Shown in pieces: positions 49,801 to 52,332 of a stretch of 52,332 bases of DNA; position 1 is the first letter of the stretch, and each line of letters opens with the position of its first letter. Origin of the DNA: Candidatus Omnitrophota bacterium (GTDB lineage: Bacteria > Omnitrophota > Gorgyraeia > Gygaellales > Profunditerraquicolaceae); contig JAQUPI010000006.1 in NCBI GenBank assembly GCA_028716705.1, positions 1 to 52,332 on the forward strand, written 5' to 3'. The notes beneath the pieces are model-generated. The model saw only the letters and a program-made list of their open reading frames with translations. It had not been told where the DNA came from and searched no databases. Position numbers and translations under genes: made by a program.

Positions 49801-52332
49801 TGTAGGCTTAACCAAAGCTTCCCATTTCGCCTGATCGGATAAAATATCGTTTAGTTTGGCTTCGTTTAATATCTCGGAATCCGTATAATCTACTTCCGCC
49901 CTTAATTTACTGATCTCAACTAATTGCGCGATGTAACGATCCAGGGATTCGCCGTTTAAGGTTGAAGAATCGGGCACTTCAGCTTTAATCGATTTTTCTT
50001 TAGCATCCAACTGCCCGAACATGCGCGCTCTTTCCGCCTGGCTATCTTGAATGCCCTGTATTACGTTGCGGATCGACTCTTTTAATCTTTCTACTCCGTC
50101 AGAGAATGCCTGCGCTTTTCCTAAACCCCTGTAAAGCAGGATGGCGTCTTCGGTTGCCTGCGGCAAAAGATCCGGATCATCTTTGGCCGTAAGCTGGGCG
50201 ATCTTATTTAGATCGGAGTAGCTGATCTCGCCGCTTGCGCTGGGCGTCAATCCCGCGGCCGTAATCTCCTGAGCCTGAGCATTCAATTCCTGGAGCCCTT
50301 GCAAGGCTTTTTGCCACATCAATCTTTGTCTTGGCCCTTTAAATTGTGAAAGGAGCAGCTGGAATTGAGAAAAGGCATTTTCCCCGATAAGACTAGCCAA
50401 TGCCTGCGCATCCCCGGCTATCTTATTTACCACGGCCGGGGGGATAAATTGGTTTCTGCCCGGCTGCCATTCACCGGCGCTGATACCTGCTTTTTCCAGT
50501 ACCGCCAAGCCCGAATTGACCTTATTCAATTGGTTCATCTGGCGGGAAACTTCCCAAGTCGTCATATCAAACGGACTTCCGGCAATCTCTGAATTATTAT
50601 AAATCCAATCCGCGGCAACTCCGGCGGTGGTGGAAACCCTAACCAATTCATCCGGTTTAAGAGAATCAAGAGCCGCGCCTTTACGTTTTAAATTATATAT
50701 ACCTCCGCCTACCGTCTCTTGGAATTCATTAGTGCTCATCAGGCTGGAAGTAAACCAGGGAATAAGATCTTCCGCGGCCAAGGTAGTCGCGCTCAGGGTA
50801 GCAGACCTGGCGACTTCAGCTAGTTGAGCCATGGTAGGCTGTGATTCTTCAATTGACCTGTTAGCCTTCATCATGTTCCTTTGATTAAGTTTTTGAGCGC
50901 CGTCTTCAACGTTTAAATTAATAGATAGCGATCTTAATTGGTCGTAGGCTTGCTGCTGGCGCAAAATAACGGATTGGGCACGGGACTTAAATTCGGTATA
51001 TCTTTGGTCGTCAGGCAAAGATTTCAGAAGCACCTTACCTAAAATATAAGGCGCGCGATTAAGCTTTAATTCTCCCATCGCTTGTTTAAGATCTTCAATA
51101 TCTACACGCTGAGAAAACGCTTCGGGAGCGATATTTGCCATTTGTCCAAATTGCACTATATTGCTGAGGGTTTGGCCTTTATCTCCCAAAGAAATAAGGC
51201 TATTTTTGGATAACTGGTCTATTGCCCGGAATAATTGATGAGGAGATAACGCCGTAGTTATAACGTTCTGGGGCCGGTCAAGATCAAGCCCTTTCAAAGA
51301 ATTAAGCGCTGCGGAAAGGTTATTTTGCACGGAATGGGAAGATCTAATCACCATTAAAACATTATCTGCTACTGATTGGCCTCTTGCCGATAACATTGCG
51401 TTATCTGTTTCCAAAAGCGTGCGGTTTTGCTGGGTGAAATCAGAAATGAACTGCGGTATTTGAGATCTGGCAATAGCCCCTGCCTCGGCTAATCTCGTTG
51501 CAAAATCATTAACAGTAACAGGCGGCGGGCCCCGCGTGATATTGGCCCTCGGAGAGAATTCGTTCGTAGATACCGTTACTGTTGACCTATAACCTCCCTT
51601 TTCCAATAGTTGGCCTTCATTAAAATCTCTTACTTTGGGCATTATTAAATCCAATAATTCTGTGGTATAACCGCTTTTCTCGAACATCTGTTTGGCTCCG
51701 GCTGTAGATTCTATCGCGGTCTTTACATTGGGATTGGTAGCCAAACTCTTTTCGCTATAAATCAAATGTAAACGTCTAAGGCCGGGGTCATTTCCCAGGC
51801 TGGGGAATCTTCGGCCGGGAACAACCCCATCAGGGGTCAAGCCGATACGGGCAGAAAATTGCACTATATCTGTATCTGTCCATCTGTCCGGGTTAATCGC
51901 GATGGCGTCCACACCGCCTTTGGCGATACCGCCTGCTTCAGGAAAATTAACGCCTCTTCCTATGCTGCGCGGGCTGCCTATTACCCAAGGCGCCTTTTGC
52001 ACAGGTACACCTTTTAAATCCCGCTCCAGAACGTCGAGCAAGAGTTTTGTGGGTGTCTGCCAACCGACAAGGATTATTTTTCTGGGATTATCGCCTCTGA
52101 CAAACGCATTTCTGATTATCCTGTTTTCCGCATTATTATTGGAAGCGAGTATCTTCTGGCTTGTTGGATGATTTATTCCCAATTCCTTGATCACCGCTAT
52201 CTGTCCTTTGATATCCTTAGAAATCGCTTCAGAAGAAGTCCGGGGGATACCCATGGGCGGCTTGCCGTCGATCTGGAAATTCAGGGCACGCATATGCGCC
52301 TCTACAGCTGAAGAACGGGTAGCGCGGACTCC
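1..52332 (-). CDS. Giant multidomain protein, partial at both ends
   Basis: A single frame on the minus strand, with codons on positions 1-3, 4-6 and so on, has no TAA, TAG or TGA in any of the 17,444 triplets I read. No start or stop is inside the window in this frame, so the gene is longer than 52.3 kb here. Domains recognised along the frame include a SecA-like helicase part, M48 peptidase, glycosidase-like, phosphoglucomutase, glycogen synthase, glycogen phosphorylase-like and glucose-6-phosphate isomerase domains, each described below. Such proteins are known from Omnitrophota. The main doubt is 43.78-44.15 kb, where the frame is open but the translation looks non-coding and another frame carries a gene-like ORF. 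The window may therefore hold two giant genes joined in frame by a small indel, assembly error or real fusion. Confidence 0.85.
703..720 (-). promoter_or_regulatory. Internal Shine-Dalgarno and GTG at the start of the Pgi domain
   Basis: On the minus strand AAGGAGG (714-720), eight bases, then GTG (703-705). Spacing and sequence are ideal for initiation and the site lies within a few residues of where free-standing Pgi proteins begin. It could be a relict of the time when pgi was a separate gene or a working internal start. The same bases encode Lys-Glu-Val in the giant frame, so chance is possible. Confidence 0.45.
890..1560 (-). other. UPF0489-like domain, copy B
   Basis: About 220 residues: [31 protein letters not shown] (HIDSHNDL 1417-1440), [24 protein letters not shown] and [20 protein letters not shown]. 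The His/Asp motif and the DIDEDYF motif match copy A at 40530-41180 and the UPF0489 family. Copy B looks more complete in its metal residues. Confidence 0.7.
1560..1850 (-). other. Short helical part with [12 protein letters not shown]
   Basis: About 95 residues joining the phosphorylase and UPF0489 copy [18 protein letters not shown] ([12 protein letters not shown] at 1579-1614) has a His-Glu pair and a later His-Asp, compatible with a metal site, but no HExxH. Unassigned. Confidence 0.35.
1850..3780 (-). other. glgP: Glycogen/alpha-glucan phosphorylase-like domain (GT35)
   Basis: About 640 residues. Features of alpha-glucan phosphorylases: [20 protein letters not shown] with [22 protein letters not shown] (HLNEAHT 3226-3246), [42 protein letters not shown] and [15 protein letters not shown] (2281-2307) with [11 protein letters not shown]. 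The family uses phosphate and PLP to release glucose-1-P from glycogen. In the E-A-x-G-T-S-x-x-K motif the Lys that forms the PLP Schiff base is Arg here (codon AGG at 2281-2283), so PLP may be bound differently or lost. Product would feed the phosphoglucomutase domain. Confidence 0.8.
3780..4210 (-). other. HELISH zinc-binding domain, copy 2
   Basis: Duplicate of the 8770-9200 domain: [33 protein letters not shown] (RAPP at 3994-4005), [20 protein letters not shown] and HELISH (3838-3855). Identity between copies is high along the whole length. Both copies stand just before a new enzyme (Nudix, glycogen phosphorylase), so the module may be a recurring spacer-peptidase unit. Confidence 0.6.
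4210..5120 (-). other. Unrecognised AT-rich domain
   Basis: About 300 residues replacing the C-terminal barrel of a dikinase. Helical first half ([19 protein letters not shown]), then strand-rich part ([20 protein letters not shown]). No motif recognised. Ends in [17 protein letters not shown], the same lead-in as HELIGH copy 1. Confidence 0.35.
5120..6430 (-). other. PEP synthase/PPDK-like domain, N-terminal and phosphohistidine parts
   Basis: About 435 residues. ATP-grasp signatures: [12 protein letters not shown] (6157-6192), [13 protein letters not shown], and [20 protein letters not shown] near 5710-5770. Then the swivelling phosphohistidine domain: [33 protein letters not shown] and [17 protein letters not shown] with the candidate catalytic His at 5356-5358. 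The PEP/pyruvate-binding TIM barrel expected in PpsA/PPDK does not follow; the next part is unrelated. It may act as a dikinase on another phosphoryl acceptor, for example like glucan water dikinases, given the glycogen context. That last point is inference. Confidence 0.7.
6430..8190 (-). other. Unrecognised AT-rich region with an internal duplication
   Basis: About 585 residues. Two halves share a pattern: [34 protein letters not shown] and a [16 protein letters not shown] stretch (7500-7700), against [28 protein letters not shown] with [12 protein letters not shown] and [12 protein letters not shown] (6570-6790). Spacing is comparable, so this is a diverged tandem duplication. No catalytic motif identified. 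Clearly more AT-rich than the glycogen enzymes. Confidence 0.45.
8190..8770 (-). other. Nudix hydrolase-like domain
   Basis: About 190 residues. [20 protein letters not shown] then [20 protein letters not shown] is the typical start of IDI-like Nudix proteins, and [13 protein letters not shown] plus IELKEEL (around 8360-8450) stands for the Nudix box with the Arg replaced and the Glu-Glu pair kept. It might hydrolyse a nucleotide-sugar or similar diphosphate, but the box is degenerate. Confidence 0.65.
8770..9200 (-). other. HELIGH zinc-binding domain, copy 1
   Basis: About 140 residues: [20 protein letters not shown] then a [13 protein letters not shown] segment (RAPP at 8968-8979), [20 protein letters not shown] and HELIGH (8812-8829) followed by an Asp/Glu-rich helix. 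HExxH plus acidic residues downstream suggest a zinc peptidase-like site. An obvious duplicate lies at 3780-4200. Family not known to me. Confidence 0.6.
9200..10280 (-). other. Phosphodiester-glycosidase-like (NAGPA) region
   Basis: About 340 residues. The part 9300-9480 shows [29 protein letters not shown] and [17 protein letters not shown], comparable to the 'A(L/M)NLDGGGSSxLxxxG' end of NAGPA-type phosphodiester glycosidases, which cleave sugar-phosphodiester bonds. The Asn-Gly-Gly-Asp core fits, the Gly-Ser-Ser does not. The N-terminal part ([20 protein letters not shown]) is unassigned. Confidence 0.35.
10280..11160 (-). other. Two cupin-like domains
   Basis: Two small beta-barrel segments: [20 protein letters not shown] then [19 protein letters not shown] (10840-11000), and [20 protein letters not shown] then [17 protein letters not shown] (10400-10580). 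The 'xGxxxV ... GDxxxxxxxxxH/Rxxx' layout matches cupins; the second ends in GHKVEF as in sugar-isomerase-related WxcM/cupin_2 proteins. Role in sugar modification or binding is inferred only. Confidence 0.5.
11160..12740 (-). other. glgA: Glycogen synthase domain (GT5)
   Basis: About 525 residues, full length. N-terminal ADP-glucose/glucan motif KVGGQGDV (12646-12669) after [11 protein letters not shown]; then [76 protein letters not shown] and the C-terminal donor-site motif EPSGLTQ (11458-11478) with [18 protein letters not shown]. All hallmark residues of bacterial GT5 glycogen/starch synthases are present, so it should extend alpha-1,4-glucan from a nucleotide-glucose. The UDPGP-like domains upstream would provide UDP-glucose, while bacterial GlgA usually uses ADP-glucose; donor choice is open. 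Confidence 0.93.
12740..13060 (-). other. Starch/glycogen-binding-like beta domain
   Basis: About 105 residues: [49 protein letters not shown] and [14 protein letters not shown]. Regular strand pattern with conserved Trp residues, just before glycogen synthase, as in CBM20/CBM53-type domains that precede starch synthases. It may hold the glucan near the synthase. Confidence 0.5.
13060..14120 (-). other. Unrecognised domain with HEAVE motif
   Basis: About 350 residues. Near the start is [16 protein letters not shown] (HEAVE at 13765-13779) followed by [13 protein letters not shown], a His-Glu-x-x-Glu pattern that might bind metal. Then comes an alpha/beta part with [20 protein letters not shown] and a [12 protein letters not shown] segment. 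No family assigned. Confidence 0.35.
14120..14870 (-). other. Transmembrane segment plus AT-rich insert
   Basis: A hydrophobic helix ([20 protein letters not shown], about 14690-14760) followed by basic [12 protein letters not shown], then about 150 residues of AT-rich sequence with [20 protein letters not shown] and a coiled [16 protein letters not shown] end. Composition differs visibly from the enzymes on both sides, suggesting a later insertion between the isomerase and the next block. Not recognised. Confidence 0.5.
14870..16665 (-). other. Glucose-6-phosphate isomerase-like domain (SIS type)
   Basis: About 595 residues. Carries the phosphosugar-isomerase signatures GMGGSGLS (16390-16413), SKSGTTQET (16207-16233), a DIGGRFT loop near 16030 and [17 protein letters not shown] near 15800. 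This pattern is that of the isomerase half of transaldolase/glucose-6-phosphate isomerase fusions, rather than of classical Pgi. It would turn glucose-6-P, made by the adjacent mutase, into fructose-6-P. A second, classical Pgi domain begins at 705 in the same frame, so the protein has two unrelated-looking versions of this step. Confidence 0.75.
16665..18470 (-). other. UTP-glucose-1-phosphate uridylyltransferase-like domain, copy 2
   Basis: About 600 residues, clearly a duplicate of copy 1: the same [20 protein letters not shown] loop, [29 protein letters not shown] (around 17641-17670), [55 protein letters not shown] and the closing beta module ([19 protein letters not shown]). Differences concentrate in loops, so both copies seem under constraint. 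Role as for copy 1. Confidence 0.6.
18470..20095 (-). other. pgm: Phosphoglucomutase/phosphomannomutase domain
   Basis: A complete alpha-D-phosphohexomutase of about 540 residues. It starts [12 protein letters not shown], has the active-site phosphoserine loop TASHNP (19720-19737), metal loop DGDADR (19210-19227), sugar-binding loop GEESAH (18955-18972) and phosphate loop RPSGTEP (18577-18597), all in the right order and spacing. It interconverts glucose-1-P and glucose-6-P. GEESAH with full-length spacing favours phosphoglucomutase over phosphomannomutase. It lies between two uridylyltransferase-like copies and just before a phosphoglucose isomerase domain, so one polypeptide holds the branch point of glycogen metabolism. 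All key residues look intact. Confidence 0.93.
20095..21920 (-). other. UTP-glucose-1-phosphate uridylyltransferase-like domain, copy 1
   Basis: About 605 residues. Motifs follow the UDPGP (PF01704-type) layout in divergent form: [18 protein letters not shown] in place of the nucleotide-binding 'GGxGT' loop, then [28 protein letters not shown] (21073-21111) for the sugar-nucleotide site, [32 protein letters not shown] and [14 protein letters not shown] beta-solenoid-like module closes it. It would form UDP-glucose from UTP and glucose-1-P. Divergence from textbook enzymes leaves activity and nucleotide choice open. It directly precedes phosphoglucomutase, which makes its substrate. Confidence 0.6.
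21920..22440 (-). other. Beta domain with an extra copy of the UDPGP-type C-terminal module
   Basis: After a DGPP motif (22420-22431) and a strand-rich part, residues coded at about 21930-22110 read [48 protein letters not shown] and [10 protein letters not shown]. The same module ends both uridylyltransferase-like copies (about 20095-20285 and 16680-16870). Here it stands before copy 1 without a catalytic part, as if a third copy had lost its N-terminal domain. Confidence 0.6.
22440..23540 (-). other. Long coiled-coil rod
   Basis: About 365 residues almost free of Pro and Gly, rich in Glu, Lys, Leu, Ala, Ile and Arg with heptad-like hydrophobic spacing (for example [60 protein letters not shown]). 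It probably forms a rigid spacer between the membrane half and the carbohydrate-enzyme half of the protein. Confidence 0.75.
23540..23950 (-). other. TPR domain
   Basis: [27 protein letters not shown] and [22 protein letters not shown] show two clear tetratricopeptide units, with a third weaker one ([18 protein letters not shown]). A Pro-rich linker ([13 protein letters not shown]) separates it from the GNAT domain. TPRs serve as protein-binding scaffolds. Confidence 0.7.
23950..24475 (-). other. GNAT-type N-acetyltransferase-like domain
   Basis: About 150 residues with the GNAT order: [18 protein letters not shown] (strand pair), [20 protein letters not shown] (beta4 plus degenerate acetyl-CoA loop, Q-x-A-G-x-x-F-G), [20 protein letters not shown] and a [11 protein letters not shown] end. 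The P-loop is close to (R/Q)-x-x-G-x-(G/A), so CoA binding is plausible. Substrate unknown. Confidence 0.6.
24475..25040 (-). other. Small beta domain and Lys/Glu-rich linker
   Basis: About 110 residues of strand-rich sequence ([40 protein letters not shown]) that may be PilZ-like in build, followed by an extremely charged Lys/Glu/Thr linker (about 24480-24600). The linker marks the border with the GNAT domain. Confidence 0.35.
25040..28060 (-). other. Polytopic membrane region, possible glycosyltransferase-like
   Basis: Hydrophobic helices cluster at about 27610-27960 (for example [19 protein letters not shown] and [19 protein letters not shown]) and at 25070-25720 ([50 protein letters not shown]). 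Between them lies a soluble part with [38 protein letters not shown] and [18 protein letters not shown] then [17 protein letters not shown]. The GED...Q...W...EW order with following helices vaguely recalls membrane glycosyltransferases (cellulose synthase or NdvB type), but no clear DxD/TED/QxxRW set is present. Treat as unassigned membrane enzyme. Confidence 0.3.
28060..29740 (-). other. Large helical region between membrane segments
   Basis: About 560 residues, helical, with two copies of an '[21 protein letters not shown]' / '[20 protein letters not shown]' phrase (near 29500-29560 and 29290-29370) that suggests an internal duplication. Otherwise unrecognised. Topology suggests cytoplasmic location. 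Confidence 0.35.
29740..29840 (-). other. Transmembrane helix with basic inner end
   Basis: [19 protein letters not shown] followed by [13 protein letters not shown]. Positive-inside bias puts the following region (lower coordinates) in the cytoplasm and the preceding beta-rich and repeat regions outside. Confidence 0.7.
30000..31920 (-). other. Large beta-rich domain, unrecognised
   Basis: About 640 residues dominated by short strands with Tyr, Asp, Gly and Asn turns, for example [18 protein letters not shown] and [18 protein letters not shown], and [19 protein letters not shown]. These phrases are reminiscent of YD- or WG-type beta repeats but no regular period is clear. Its N-terminal part follows directly from the ILGYY repeats. 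Confidence 0.35.
31920..33480 (-). repeat. Six ~81-101-residue repeats ([23 protein letters not shown])
   Basis: Six units share LSDTQKxKVxSILAIF, [18 protein letters not shown], [13 protein letters not shown] and [12 protein letters not shown]. The Gly of the ILGYY motif is coded at 33330, 33028, 32770, 32527, 32260 and 31981, i.e. 243-302 bp apart. The last unit is most diverged. No known fold assigned; beta-rich with aromatic residues, compatible with ligand binding or a surface stalk. Confidence 0.8.
33480..34830 (-). repeat. Three ~135-165-residue repeats (VDLD / WLFNPA / GILYD)
   Basis: Three long units each run: F(F/Y)(N/D)V(D/N)L, LIDxLLxS, WLFNPAxxTxDxNxYxxFL, a Y(K/Q)-x-F motif and GILY(D/N)x(D/N)G. 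Unit starts near 34796, 34387 and 33893. The middle unit has an insertion with a second partial WLYNPAS. The GILYxxDG ending is also the ending of the next repeat family, suggesting common origin. Confidence 0.7.
34830..35880 (-). repeat. Six tandem ~58-residue repeats ([15 protein letters not shown])
   Basis: Six units share the consensus [29 protein letters not shown], [14 protein letters not shown] and PMHQAV. The conserved Trp codon falls at 35749, 35575, 35401, 35242, 35068 and 34894, giving spacings of 174, 174, 159, 174 and 174 bp. The fourth unit is five residues shorter. Function unknown; similar in build to extracellular stalk or adhesion repeats. DNA identity between units is visible by eye, so the array is recent or homogenised. 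Confidence 0.85.
35880..37020 (-). other. Helical region before the repeat arrays
   Basis: About 380 residues, mostly helical, Ala/Leu/Glu/Lys-rich, without motif I can name. Short modules with [14 protein letters not shown] and [15 protein letters not shown] phrases at the end resemble degenerate versions of the repeats that follow. Confidence 0.35.
37020..37130 (-). other. Signal-peptide-like segment
   Basis: [36 protein letters not shown]: basic residues, hydrophobic core, then Ala-x-Ala. This is the textbook layout of a cleavable signal peptide, here about 5,070 residues into the window's protein. It precedes the repeat-rich region, which could therefore be extracytoplasmic. Confidence 0.6.
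37130..37660 (-). other. Third HExxH domain (HEKAH) with transmembrane anchor
   Basis: Hydrophobic segment [20 protein letters not shown] (about 37560-37630), then [10 protein letters not shown] (RAPP at 37504-37515), then a short alpha/beta part ending in [25 protein letters not shown] lies at 37312-37326 and a Glu about eight residues later could be the third zinc ligand. It resembles small M48/M56-like zinc peptidases. Short for a full enzyme. Confidence 0.45.
37660..37880 (-). other. Internal sorting-signal-like block (LPGSG - hydrophobic - KKNKRK)
   Basis: The stretch [20 protein letters not shown] is followed by a short hydrophobic span (STGFIFGMV) and then a strongly basic tail [19 protein letters not shown]. 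This order, a Leu-Pro motif, a hydrophobic helix and a positive tail, is that of C-terminal surface-sorting signals (LPXTG or PEP-CTERM type), yet here the frame goes on. It may mark the end of a formerly separate exported glycosidase. Confidence 0.45.
37880..38350 (-). other. Pro/Thr linker and carbohydrate-binding beta-sandwich
   Basis: A short Pro/Thr linker (38240-38350) leads to about 115 residues of beta-sandwich character: [33 protein letters not shown] and [13 protein letters not shown]. The 'I-x-G-Y-x-x-L-x-I-x-V-x-G ... W/F-x-x-I-x-I-P ... I-x-x-I' layout matches CBM11/CIA30-like ligand-binding domains found next to glycoside hydrolases. Confidence 0.55.
38350..39720 (-). other. Six-hairpin glycosidase-like domain
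   Basis: About 455 residues. Aromatic-rich helical hairpins with repeated '[17 protein letters not shown]', '[12 protein letters not shown]', '[14 protein letters not shown]', '[20 protein letters not shown]', '[15 protein letters not shown]' and '[13 protein letters not shown]' phrases, as in (alpha/alpha)6-barrel sugar hydrolases. Acidic residues suitable for catalysis occur in the Glu-Asn-Ala-Trp and His-Asp-Gln motifs, but I cannot pick the catalytic pair or the GH family. The Pro/Thr stalk before it and the carbohydrate-binding module after it support an exported polysaccharide-acting role. Confidence 0.6.
39720..39990 (-). other. Lipoprotein-like signal and Pro/Thr-rich linker
   Basis: A hydrophobic segment, [16 protein letters not shown], is followed by NSSC (Cys at 39892-39894) and then a long Pro/Thr/Val linker to about 39720. 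The layout (hydrophobic core, Ser-Ser-Cys, Pro/Thr stalk, then a glycosidase-like domain) is that of an exported lipoprotein, but the lipobox is weak and lies deep inside a giant chain, so it may simply be a transmembrane helix. The Pro/Thr linker gives a Gly/Val-rich shadow frame on the plus strand. Confidence 0.55.
40000..40530 (-). other. Unrecognised domain ([12 protein letters not shown])
   Basis: About 175 residues. Visible are [18 protein letters not shown], then [20 protein letters not shown], a [14 protein letters not shown] strand region and a helical end. Alpha/beta composition, no metal or nucleotide motif I can name. It follows UPF0489 copy A and precedes a secretion-like signal, so it probably ends a cytosolic-type block. 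Confidence 0.35.
40530..41180 (-). other. UPF0489-like domain, copy A
   Basis: About 215 residues. Motifs in order: [20 protein letters not shown], then [11 protein letters not shown] (41044-41067), [11 protein letters not shown] and [13 protein letters not shown] near 40700. The HIDxHxDL-type His/Asp motif and the late DxD motif match the UPF0489 family, which has an arginase/deacetylase-like metal site but no established substrate. A second copy is at 890-1560, 40 kb away in the same frame. Confidence 0.65.
41650..42440 (-). other. Second HExxH domain (HEYKH) with membrane segments
   Basis: Helical region containing [11 protein letters not shown] (RGPP at 41995-42006) and then [13 protein letters not shown] (HEYKH at 41875-41889) followed about 10 residues later by EEEAYMAQ, which fits a gluzincin-like HExxH...E zinc site. 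Downstream are two hydrophobic segments (about 41660-41815). This looks like a second, divergent M48/M56-like peptidase. Catalytic Glu is present; activity is not proven. Confidence 0.5.
42440..42985 (-). other. Helical region, HEAT-like
   Basis: About 180 residues of alternating amphipathic helices (for example [20 protein letters not shown]). The '[14 protein letters not shown]' type of phrase is common in HEAT/PBS-lyase repeats, which form protein-binding solenoids. Only about two units are visible. Confidence 0.35.
42985..43190 (-). other. Two transmembrane segments after M48 domain
   Basis: Two hydrophobic stretches: one ending [15 protein letters not shown] (about 43095-43165) and one, [18 protein letters not shown] (about 42995-43065), separated by an Ala/Pro-rich loop, followed by a basic KEKRRAK stretch. 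The first resembles a cleavable signal segment because of the Ala-x-Ala end. They would anchor the peptidase domain in the membrane. Confidence 0.65.
43190..43800 (-). other. M48-family zinc metallopeptidase domain
   Basis: About 200 residues. Carries the gluzincin signature: zinc ligands in HELAH (43528-43542) within [18 protein letters not shown], and the third ligand in NEYAADQLA (Glu at 43426-43428), at the spacing usual for M48 (HtpX/Ste24) peptidases. The [13 protein letters not shown] segment near 43210-43280 matches the 'THP...R' end of M48 domains. HtpX-type enzymes are membrane-bound and work in quality control; this one is followed by two hydrophobic segments. It could process the giant chain itself, but nothing in the sequence shows that. 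Confidence 0.85.
43781..44071 (-). CDS. 96-residue hypothetical protein overlapping the giant frame
   Basis: ATG at 44071 with a strong Shine-Dalgarno, stop TAA at 43781-43783. The product begins [19 protein letters not shown] and ends [10 protein letters not shown]; it has balanced, hydrophilic, protein-like composition and no signal peptide or membrane segment. I do not recognise the family. The giant frame over the same bases is Leu/Ser/Thr/Arg-rich and looks like an antiphase shadow, so this ORF is the better coding candidate here. It overlaps by 20 bases a GTG (43798-43800) in the giant frame that could start the M48 coding block, a typical operon-style overlap. If it is real, the giant frame across it is either accidental or a recent fusion. 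Confidence 0.6.
   Translation of the reverse strand: MYKVNINYDVLEIDHIVEFTQDNTVFATARENGNGHLRIFLVNASTGNVYTRNGRIDSWEQLYGGERYGVIARLLHARNNSTPVYKINGTSEEYAA
44077..44083 (-). promoter_or_regulatory. Shine-Dalgarno site of the 96-residue ORF
   Basis: AGGAGGT on the minus strand, five bases before the ATG at 44071. This is a near-consensus site at ideal spacing and decides the start of the small ORF. Read in the giant frame the same bases give a Lys-Ile-Arg-Gly-Gly-Val stretch. Confidence 0.65.
44100..44148 (-). repeat. Perfect 11-bp inverted repeat with nested 5-bp stem
   Basis: AGCGCCTTCCG (44100-44110) pairs exactly with CGGAAGGCGCT (44138-44148); inside the loop CGCCG (44121-44125) pairs with CGGCG (44132-44136). 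It is much more GC-rich than its surroundings. It sits just below an out-of-frame TGA (44148-44150) and about 17 bases above the Shine-Dalgarno of the 96-residue ORF on the minus strand. No T-run follows on the minus strand, so it is not a classical intrinsic terminator; it may act as a 3'-end stabiliser, attenuator or leader structure. Confidence 0.75.
44151..44550 (-). other. Small unrecognised domain at the end of the upstream coding block
   Basis: About 130 residues with ordinary protein composition: [18 protein letters not shown], a short helical stretch, FTRGPPQLG (RGPP at 44353-44364), a predicted strand [12 protein letters not shown] and a helix [15 protein letters not shown]. It ends at [10 protein letters not shown] near 44160, after which the same frame loses coding character. 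A single-base slip in the run of five T (minus strand; A at 44155-44159) would place a TGA at 44148-44150. This may be the true C-terminus of an upstream giant gene. Confidence 0.45.
44550..45090 (-). other. Linker with duplicated YGLVGG motif
   Basis: A polar region rich in Gly, Lys, Glu, Ser and Thr. YGLVGG occurs twice, at 45043-45060 and 44686-44703, and PPQGPPSRS (44776-44787) is another GPP motif. Between 44556 and 44717 an alternative frame opens with an apparent Shine-Dalgarno and ATG, but its Trp/Met-rich product looks like a shadow of the Gly-rich linker. Confidence 0.5.
45090..46030 (-). other. ChaN/TraB/EreA-like (Tiki superfamily) domain
   Basis: About 310 residues. Shows a pattern known from the ChaN / TraB / erythromycin-esterase superfamily: an N-terminal [11 protein letters not shown] (DEVH at 45994-46005), a central [19 protein letters not shown] with an Arg-Asn-Arg-Asp core, and a C-terminal [11 protein letters not shown] (GRGHG at 45433-45447) equivalent to the 'GxGH' metal-binding motif. 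Members bind haem or metals or hydrolyse esters and peptides. Which substrate is used here cannot be told. Base composition is more AT-rich than the enzyme-coding parts. Confidence 0.5.
46030..46400 (-). repeat. Four tandem ~28-residue repeats with RNIQGG core
   Basis: The hexapeptide RNIQGG is encoded at 46315-46332, 46231-46248, 46147-46164 and 46057-46074, spaced 84, 84 and 90 bp. Each core is preceded by a Q/P-E-(S/P/N)-L-x-x-(Y/V/F/A) stretch and followed by a variable polar segment. The repeat sits between a linker and the ChaN/TraB-like domain and may be a flexible spacer or binding array. The codons differ between copies, so the protein sequence is conserved more than the DNA. Confidence 0.8.
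46400..47395 (-). other. Low-complexity linker with glycine-zipper hydrophobic block
   Basis: About 330 residues, rich in Ser, Asn, Pro and Gly, without a recognisable enzyme fold. It contains HGPP (47077-47088) and ends with IRGPPLDRF (RGPP at 46426-46437). Between about 46800 and 47020 lies a strongly hydrophobic Gly/Ala block, [16 protein letters not shown] and [16 protein letters not shown] with GxxxG-type spacing, enough for two transmembrane helices. Glycine zippers occur in membrane-inserting and pore-forming proteins; here only membrane association is inferred. Confidence 0.5.
47395..48890 (-). other. Unrecognised alpha/beta domain (VARDAG / IDSFGTAST)
   Basis: About 500 residues. 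A helical N-terminal half leads to a region with Rossmann-like beta-strand/loop signatures: [13 protein letters not shown] near 48020-48060, SLIYVSAST near 47940, [12 protein letters not shown] near 47700 and [10 protein letters not shown] near 47600. The combination 'VARD(A/G)xYYL ... YVSxS ... IDSFGTxxT' recalls uncharacterised domains attached to bacterial cell-surface glycosyltransferases (FLARDGY ... YLYVSRR ... DIGWxGT). It could also be phosphoribosyltransferase-like. No firm assignment. Confidence 0.3.
48890..49390 (-). other. Helical segment with TPR-like pair
   Basis: About 165 residues. After a Leu-rich amphipathic stretch, residues around 48900-49150 read like a tetratricopeptide unit: [20 protein letters not shown] followed by [11 protein letters not shown] and [12 protein letters not shown], with the small-residue and aromatic spacing of TPR helices. 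TPRs bind peptides or partner proteins; no partner can be named. Directly precedes the Rossmann-like domain. Confidence 0.4.
49390..51640 (-). other. Long helical region, function unknown
   Basis: About 750 residues with mostly helical, polar composition. It starts after the helicase-like part with an RGPPP motif (51520-51534). The stretch 49560-50190 is rich in Glu, Lys, Gln and Arg and looks coiled-coil prone. It ends in an Ala/Pro/Thr/Glu linker (about 49380-49490) typical of a domain border. No catalytic motif seen. I do not recognise the family; a SecA-type accessory or scaffold role is only a guess from position. Confidence 0.4.
51640..52332 (-). other. SecA/DEAD-like helicase C-terminal part (domain, cut by window edge)
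   Basis: The first ~230 residues resemble the second RecA fold of SecA-type ATPases. Visible are an [12 protein letters not shown] stretch where SecA has its domain-entry strand, a [13 protein letters not shown] segment, the motif V-like [13 protein letters not shown] (GRG around 51955) and a degenerate motif VI reading QFSARIGL followed by GRRF near 51810-51860 instead of QxxGRxGR. The ATP-binding half (Walker A and B) would lie upstream, beyond 52332. The altered motif VI means ATPase activity cannot be assumed. Alternative: a more general DEAD-like helicase remnant. Confidence 0.55.
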
